Positions 6,887 to 10,519 of a stretch of DNA of 10,519 nucleotides are shown piece after piece (the first letter of the stretch is position 1; each line of letters begins with the position of its first letter). A program made the position numbers and the translations under genes. The DNA is taken from positions 1-10,519 of the forward strand of contig JASFPJ010000096.1 in assembly GCA_050116035.1 (NCBI GenBank). Direction: 5' to 3'. The DNA is from SOIA01 sp050116035 (GTDB taxonomy: Bacteria; Acidobacteriota; Aminicenantia; Aminicenantales; Aminicenantaceae). The notes under the pieces are model-generated. The model saw only the letters and a program-made list of their open reading frames with translations. It made no database searches and was not told the DNA's origin.

Positions 6887-7191
6887 GAAAGATTTCTTTC
6901 CTGCTTAACCGTCATCATCCAGCTTTCCAAACTTCATGATAAGACTCAATGGTATTGAAAGGACACAAAATCAAAAAAATTATCGATAGAAAGCTGAACT
7001 CACTAATGTAGTCCAAAGCACTTCATGACAATTCTTCATTACTATGATGCATTCAACATAAAAATTTTCATCATGGTTTATATAACAGGAGCAGATGAAG
7101 TTCAACTTCGAATATAAGGGGATCTGCGGTTCTTACAAAACTGAGATTATAAATTTTCCCCCAAAAACAAAGCAAAAAAGCGAAAGAAAGA
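6887..7191. other. Intergenic region between the fucosidase and permease genes
   Basis: 305 bases of AT-rich DNA with no credible gene. It must carry any promoter of the permease operon on the minus strand, but I see no convincing pair of boxes: the best is TTGTCA (7031-7026) with TACATT (7010-7005) at only 15 bases. It also holds a perfect 13-base palindrome (7097-7109) and the possible fucosidase terminator near its right edge. Just upstream of the permease ATG, the 14 bases at 6887-6900 form a short inverted repeat, GAAAGA-TT-TCTTTC, which overlaps the Shine-Dalgarno area. Confidence 0.6.
7097..7109. repeat. 13-base palindrome, possible operator
   Basis: GAAGTT-C-AACTTC is a perfect inverted repeat around one central base. 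It lies about 210 bases upstream of the first permease ATG. The size and symmetry suit a dimeric regulator site, but only one copy is seen and chance is a real possibility in a region this long. Confidence 0.25.
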
Positions 7192-7208
7192 TTATCTCTT
7201 TTTTTGCT
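7171..7208 (-). terminator. Possible intrinsic terminator of the fucosidase gene
   Basis: On the minus strand AGCAAAAAA (7208-7200) can pair with TTTTTTGCT (7179-7171), nine bases. An inner AAAGA/TCTTT pairing shortens the loop, and a T-rich tail (TTGTTTTT) follows. The stem spans the fucosidase stop codon. It is A-U rich, so the hairpin would be weak; position and the T-tail are the support. Confidence 0.35.
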
Positions 7209-9288
7209 TAGCATGAAAAAGAGATGAAGCCGGAACACTCTGTTTCTCGATTCCAGGCCCGGAATACGAAACTTCAAAGTCCACTCCCCCGCTCTTCTGG
7301 AAAAAACAGACTGTGACCGGGTGGGCTCCTGCTCCCAGGGCTCTCCGGTCTATGGCTTCCACCGATCCATGCAGTCCGTCATTATCCACGACCAGGTCCT
7401 TACCGATGTACAGACGGCTTCCATCATCAGAAGCGACATAAAATTTATACACTCCATCCCTGGGAACAGTTACGTATCCAGTAAACCTGAATCCGAAGTA
7501 TTCCTTGCGCTCCCTCGGACTGATATCGAAACCATCCAGTTCTCCTGAAGAAACAGGCTCCAGCTTATTAAAATCCGGAAGGTTATCCCATGTCCCGTGA
7601 AAGTATTCATACAGCAATCCAGGAGCCAGCTCAACTGTCGTATCCGCCGGTCGGGGGATGACTTTTGTGAATGTTTTCCCGATAACCCCGCCTAAGGCCT
7701 GGCCATCCCGATAAACCTGGCATTTTACTGTTGTTGTTCGATCCAGTTGAATCGGCTTTCTGTATACAGGAGAATCATTCGTTGGCTGGCTGTAATCGAG
7801 TGTATACCTCACCTTTACTCGCTCCAAGTTGCTGGACAGATTAACCTTTATGTCATCACAGAAGATATCGCTTTCCGCGCTGATTTCAGGAGCTCTCACC
7901 ACTTCCGGCTCTTCTTTAAACTCAAGCACGATAACAGACACAATCCGGTCTGGCGCTTCGGCTGGAACTGATAGAACGGCAGAACCATTTTTATACGCAA
8001 TATCCAGCCGATTTTGGGGATCAGCCAAAAGATAAACTTTATCCGCTTTGCTGACAAGGCCGGGCACTTCAAGTTTACTGCCATCAGGCCAGTCAAACAC
8101 ATGGAGGAACAGTTTATTCTTTTTTGTCGTGCTGCGGCCCCAATCCAGTTTGGAGAACAGGCTGGCGGTTGTGCCGTAGATACTCTCCCCGTTAATCTTC
8201 ATCCATTCGCCCATCTCTTTTAAGCGCTCGATGCTCGGCTCCGGGAACAGGCCTTCAGATGTAGGACCGACGTTCAACAGAAAGTTCCCGCCTTTACTGG
8301 CAATATCCACCAATTTGCGGATCAGGTCCTCTTTCGATTTCCAGTTGTGATCGTTCTTGTTGTATCCCCAGTGGTCGTTCATGGTCATGCAGGTTTCCCA
8401 GTCGTAACTGAGACCAGTGGCAGGAATCTCCTGTTCAGGCGTTCCAAAATCTCCTGAGGCTGTCTTTGGGTCATATGTGCCGGCCATGCCTGCCCGTCCT
8501 TTGCCAACACGGTTATTGATGATTATATTCGGCTGGAGTGAACGAACATATTGATAGAGGTCACGTCCTCTCTCAGGATCCCATGTGTGTTCCCACTCCC
8601 CATCAAACCAGAGGACACCGATCTCTCCGTAACTGGTGACAAGCTCTTTGACCTGCCCCTTCATGTATTCCACAAAACGGTCATAGTCCGCTCCTTCGGC
8701 CGAGCGCTTTTCCCAATTCCGCCGCGGCAGATAGTTCGGATGATGCCAGTCCATGATCGAGTGATACCAGCAAATCTTGAGCCCTTGTCTTCGGCATTCG
8801 TCAGCCAGTTCTTTCATGATATCTCTTTTAAAGGGAGTGGCATCCATGACGTCGTAGTCAGTGAGTTTGGAATCGAACAGACAAAATCCATCGTGGTGCT
8901 TGCTGGTGATAACGATGTACTTCATGCCCGCCTCTTTGGCCATCCTCACCCACTCTCTGGCATTGAATTTCACCGGATTGAACTGGGATGTGAATTTCTC
9001 ATATTCTTTCACTGGAATCTGGGCTGTGGTCAGAATCCATTCCGCATGACGAGTCTCGCCCTCCCATTCGCCAGCCGGTATGGCATAAAGCCCCCAGTGG
9101 ATGAACATGCCAAACCGGGCCTCACGCCACCAGGCCATCCGTTGATCCCTTTCTTTTTTTGTCTCCTTAATGACCGCACCCTTCTCCCCTTCCTCCTCTG
9201 TCGATACACCACAAGATAAGAAACCCACGATGAAAAAAGCGAGTAATGTCAGGCAAACAAACTTAAAAACAAAATATTTTTTTACCAT
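7192..9288 (-). CDS. Lipoprotein GH29 alpha-L-fucosidase with PA14 domain
   Basis: A 698-residue exoenzyme that should remove terminal alpha-L-fucose from glycans by a retaining mechanism. Residues 1-26 are a lipoprotein-like signal (hydrophobic 10-24, then FLSC with Cys26), followed by an acidic linker, so it is probably membrane-anchored outside the cytoplasm. The GH29 barrel runs from about 48 to 375: FGMFIHWGLY (His64), SKHHDGF (His131, His132), WFDGEW with the expected nucleophile Asp229, TPEQE with Glu285 as likely acid/base by position, and NFLLNVGPTSEG. A beta domain follows to about 460. Then comes a segment at about 465-545 resembling chitobiase C-terminal/Fn3-like modules (VRYTLDYSQPT), and a PA14-type domain at about 553-692 (YVTVPRDGVYKFYVASDDGS). 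AAGGA lies 7 bases before the ATG. Family and nucleophile are firm; glycan linkage preference is unknown. Confidence 0.93.
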   Translation of the reverse strand: MVKKYFVFKFVCLTLLAFFIVGFLSCGVSTEEEGEKGAVIKETKKERDQRMAWWREARFGMFIHWGLYAIPAGEWEGETRHAEWILTTAQIPVKEYEKFTSQFNPVKFNAREWVRMAKEAGMKYIVITSKHHDGFCLFDSKLTDYDVMDATPFKRDIMKELADECRRQGLKICWYHSIMDWHHPNYLPRRNWEKRSAEGADYDRFVEYMKGQVKELVTSYGEIGVLWFDGEWEHTWDPERGRDLYQYVRSLQPNIIINNRVGKGRAGMAGTYDPKTASGDFGTPEQEIPATGLSYDWETCMTMNDHWGYNKNDHNWKSKEDLIRKLVDIASKGGNFLLNVGPTSEGLFPEPSIERLKEMGEWMKINGESIYGTTASLFSKLDWGRSTTKKNKLFLHVFDWPDGSKLEVPGLVSKADKVYLLADPQNRLDIAYKNGSAVLSVPAEAPDRIVSVIVLEFKEEPEVVRAPEISAESDIFCDDIKVNLSSNLERVKVRYTLDYSQPTNDSPVYRKPIQLDRTTTVKCQVYRDGQALGGVIGKTFTKVIPRPADTTVELAPGLLYEYFHGTWDNLPDFNKLEPVSSGELDGFDISPRERKEYFGFRFTGYVTVPRDGVYKFYVASDDGSRLYIGKDLVVDNDGLHGSVEAIDRRALGAGAHPVTVCFFQKSGGVDFEVSYSGPGIEKQSVPASSLFHAKQKKR

Positions 9289-9295
9289 TATCCCA

Positions 9296-9300
9296 TCCTT
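9296..9300 (-). promoter_or_regulatory. Shine-Dalgarno site of the fucosidase gene
   Basis: AAGGA on the minus strand lies 7 bases before the ATG at 9288. It fixes a start that gives a complete lipoprotein signal (MVKKYF, then the hydrophobic core). Confidence 0.7.
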
Positions 9301-9326
9301 ATTTTTTGCAATAGGCTCTGTGTTTA

Positions 9327-9353
9327 TTTATATCGAGCGAAAGAATTTGTCCA
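9327..9353 (-). promoter_or_regulatory. Candidate promoter of the fucosidase gene
   Basis: On the minus strand TGGACA (9353-9348) and TATAAA (9332-9327) each match the sigma70 consensus at five of six bases, but the spacer is 15 bases, shorter than ideal. Transcription would start roughly 30 bases before the ATG. The 157-base gap to the upstream gene makes a separate promoter plausible. Confidence 0.3.
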
Positions 9354-9445
9354 GGATTATTTTAGTGTCGAATTCTGGTGAATGTTGAAATTTATTTTAT
9401 GAATCTAAAAAGAGGATATAAACCACTGATAAACTGCGTCCAGCT

Positions 9446-10519
9446 TTAAATCCTGATTGTTTGCCAACTGATGCTTCCATACGCTTTCATTCCGATGGTA
9501 ATGATCCCGGCCGCCACGAGAATTCCGACTGGAACAGCATACGGAATAAAAGTCATGCCCCAGTGAATCAAGCCCAGCGCCGCCGGAACAATGAACATCA
9601 GAAATCCGGTTAGGCCTCTCTGTCTTTCCGCCGCTCCTCCGTATCTTCTGGAAAAAGGCAAATCACTCCTGCCCATGAAAGCTAAAATCAGACTGCTGAG
9701 GATCATGTTCATGAAGGCGAAAACGATATCATCGAGGACAGCCGGCCCCCATACTAAAAGGACCAAGAGGGCAAGCGGAGTAAAAACGGGAAAACCATAT
9801 TTAAATATCATAGCTTTCAGGCTCCCTTTTTGGATATCCCCGGGCCTGGCAAAGGGGAGAGTGTGATAGATCCAGGCCGCTTCATACTGATCGCTAAATC
9901 GCTGCTGCAAAATCACGATCGGGATAAGAATACATCCGATGTAGAGGAAGATGATATATTTTTGTCCTGAAGGGAGTGCCTGGAGATTCTGCAAAATCGT
10001 TCCCTCATCAATTAGGGTCAGGACGAAAGCGATGATCAACATGTATCCAAATGTCGGGTAGGTTTTAAGCTTGAATTTTCTATCCCGGGAAGAGAGCCGC
10101 CACGACAATTGAAAGGCCGCTCTCTCTGCCGGATTGAACGTGAGCCAACGAGAAAAAAAAGCAGCCAGATTCCACCGTTCGCTTCTTTCTGCTTGACCTT
10201 TATCCCCTGAGGTTCTCACGATCTCCATCCGGGCAATGGAACGGTTAAAGCCCGGAGCGAGGAAACGGATGACGACCACAACACTCACCACAGGAATGAG
10301 TAATCCCAACAGCGAAAGAACCAGCTTGGGACTGGTCAGGTCACCAGTTACAGCCGCATCGATAGGCGCAGCCATCCAAGCCGGCGGAACAAGATAGGTC
10401 CACCATCGGATCGGGAAGGTGAAGTTCTCGAGCGCATCAAATTCAATAAGACGGGGAAGGAGCTGGTAACTGCCCATGGCAAAGGCAGCCATAAAAATCT
10501 GGAAATAAAGGATGATATC
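9446..10519 (-). CDS. Multi-pass membrane protein, probable ABC-2-like exporter permease (5' partial)
   Basis: The frame stays open to the window edge with no stop upstream of the first in-window ATG (10492). The residues there (DIILYFQIF) continue a hydrophobic segment, so the gene is cut by the window; 357 residues are visible. I count about seven or eight hydrophobic segments: one at the cut end, one at about 66-88 (LVLSLLGLLIPVVSVVVVI), then a charged cytoplasmic stretch containing FNPAERAAFQLSWRLSSRD, then five or six more up to the C-terminus. This pattern, with a basic cytoplasmic linker between membrane halves, is like large ABC-2-type export permeases. No ATPase motifs are present and no partner gene is visible; one could lie beyond 10519. 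A non-ABC membrane protein remains possible. The fucosidase gene follows after 157 bases and probably has its own promoter. Confidence 0.6.
   Translation of the reverse strand, partial: DIILYFQIFMAAFAMGSYQLLPRLIEFDALENFTFPIRWWTYLVPPAWMAAPIDAAVTGDLTSPKLVLSLLGLLIPVVSVVVVIRFLAPGFNRSIARMEIVRTSGDKGQAERSERWNLAAFFSRWLTFNPAERAAFQLSWRLSSRDRKFKLKTYPTFGYMLIIAFVLTLIDEGTILQNLQALPSGQKYIIFLYIGCILIPIVILQQRFSDQYEAAWIYHTLPFARPGDIQKGSLKAMIFKYGFPVFTPLALLVLLVWGPAVLDDIVFAFMNMILSSLILAFMGRSDLPFSRRYGGAAERQRGLTGFLMFIVPAALGLIHWGMTFIPYAVPVGILVAAGIITIGMKAYGSISWQTIRI

Noticed and set aside
8551..9219. 222-codon open frame on the plus strand
   Set aside because: It lies wholly antisense to the conserved GH29 catalytic domain, has no recognisable motif and no ribosome binding site that I can see; it is a shadow of the fucosidase codons.
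1..10519. Mobile element, defence system or prophage
   Set aside because: No transposase, integrase, terminal inverted repeats, nuclease/helicase or toxin-antitoxin pair was seen; all large genes are peptidase, glycosidase, transport or metabolic families.

Overview
The window looks like an ordinary stretch of bacterial chromosome: mid-range GC by eye, Shine-Dalgarno sites upstream of the starts I could examine, and no phage, transposon, CRISPR, tRNA or rRNA signal. It carries secreted or lipid-anchored hydrolases next to amino-acid permeases, which suggests a heterotroph living on protein and glycoprotein. The mix of an exported S9 peptidase with a long Lys/Glu-rich segment, a metal-dependent amidohydrolase, LAT-type APC permeases and a lipoprotein fucosidase would fit Acidobacteriota/Aminicenantes-like or Bacteroidota-like genomes. 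That placement is inference and weakly supported.

Layout. Bases 1-225 hold the end of an unrecognised plus-strand gene. Then comes a 311-base AT-rich gap with a good sigma70-type promoter (TTGTAA, 17 bases, TATAAT) set inside repeated dyads. It leads to a plus-strand secreted S9/DPP IV-like serine peptidase (537-3128) with an intact Ser704/Asp785/His817 triad. A small hairpin at 3157-3179 separates this gene from the convergent minus-strand block. Read in its own direction, that block is: an ABC-2-like membrane permease cut by the window end (10519-9446); a lipoprotein GH29 alpha-L-fucosidase with C-terminal accessory and PA14 domains (9288-7192); a 305-base gap; two related LAT-type APC amino-acid permeases (6886-5570 and 5487-4147); and an ACMSD-like amidohydrolase (4157-3180) whose start overlaps the end of the second permease by 11 bases.

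How the genes may work together. The peptidase would release dipeptides or short peptides outside the cytoplasm. The fucosidase would trim fucose from glycans or glycoproteins. The permeases would import amino acids or related compounds, and the coupled amidohydrolase would act on an imported or derived small molecule. Only the permease-permease-amidohydrolase grouping is supported by gene order and overlap; the wider scenario is inference.

I do not see a clearly new biological system here. The best leads are the permease/amidohydrolase cassette, the dyad-embedded promoter of the peptidase gene, the Lys/Glu-rich insert in the peptidase, and the multidomain fucosidase.
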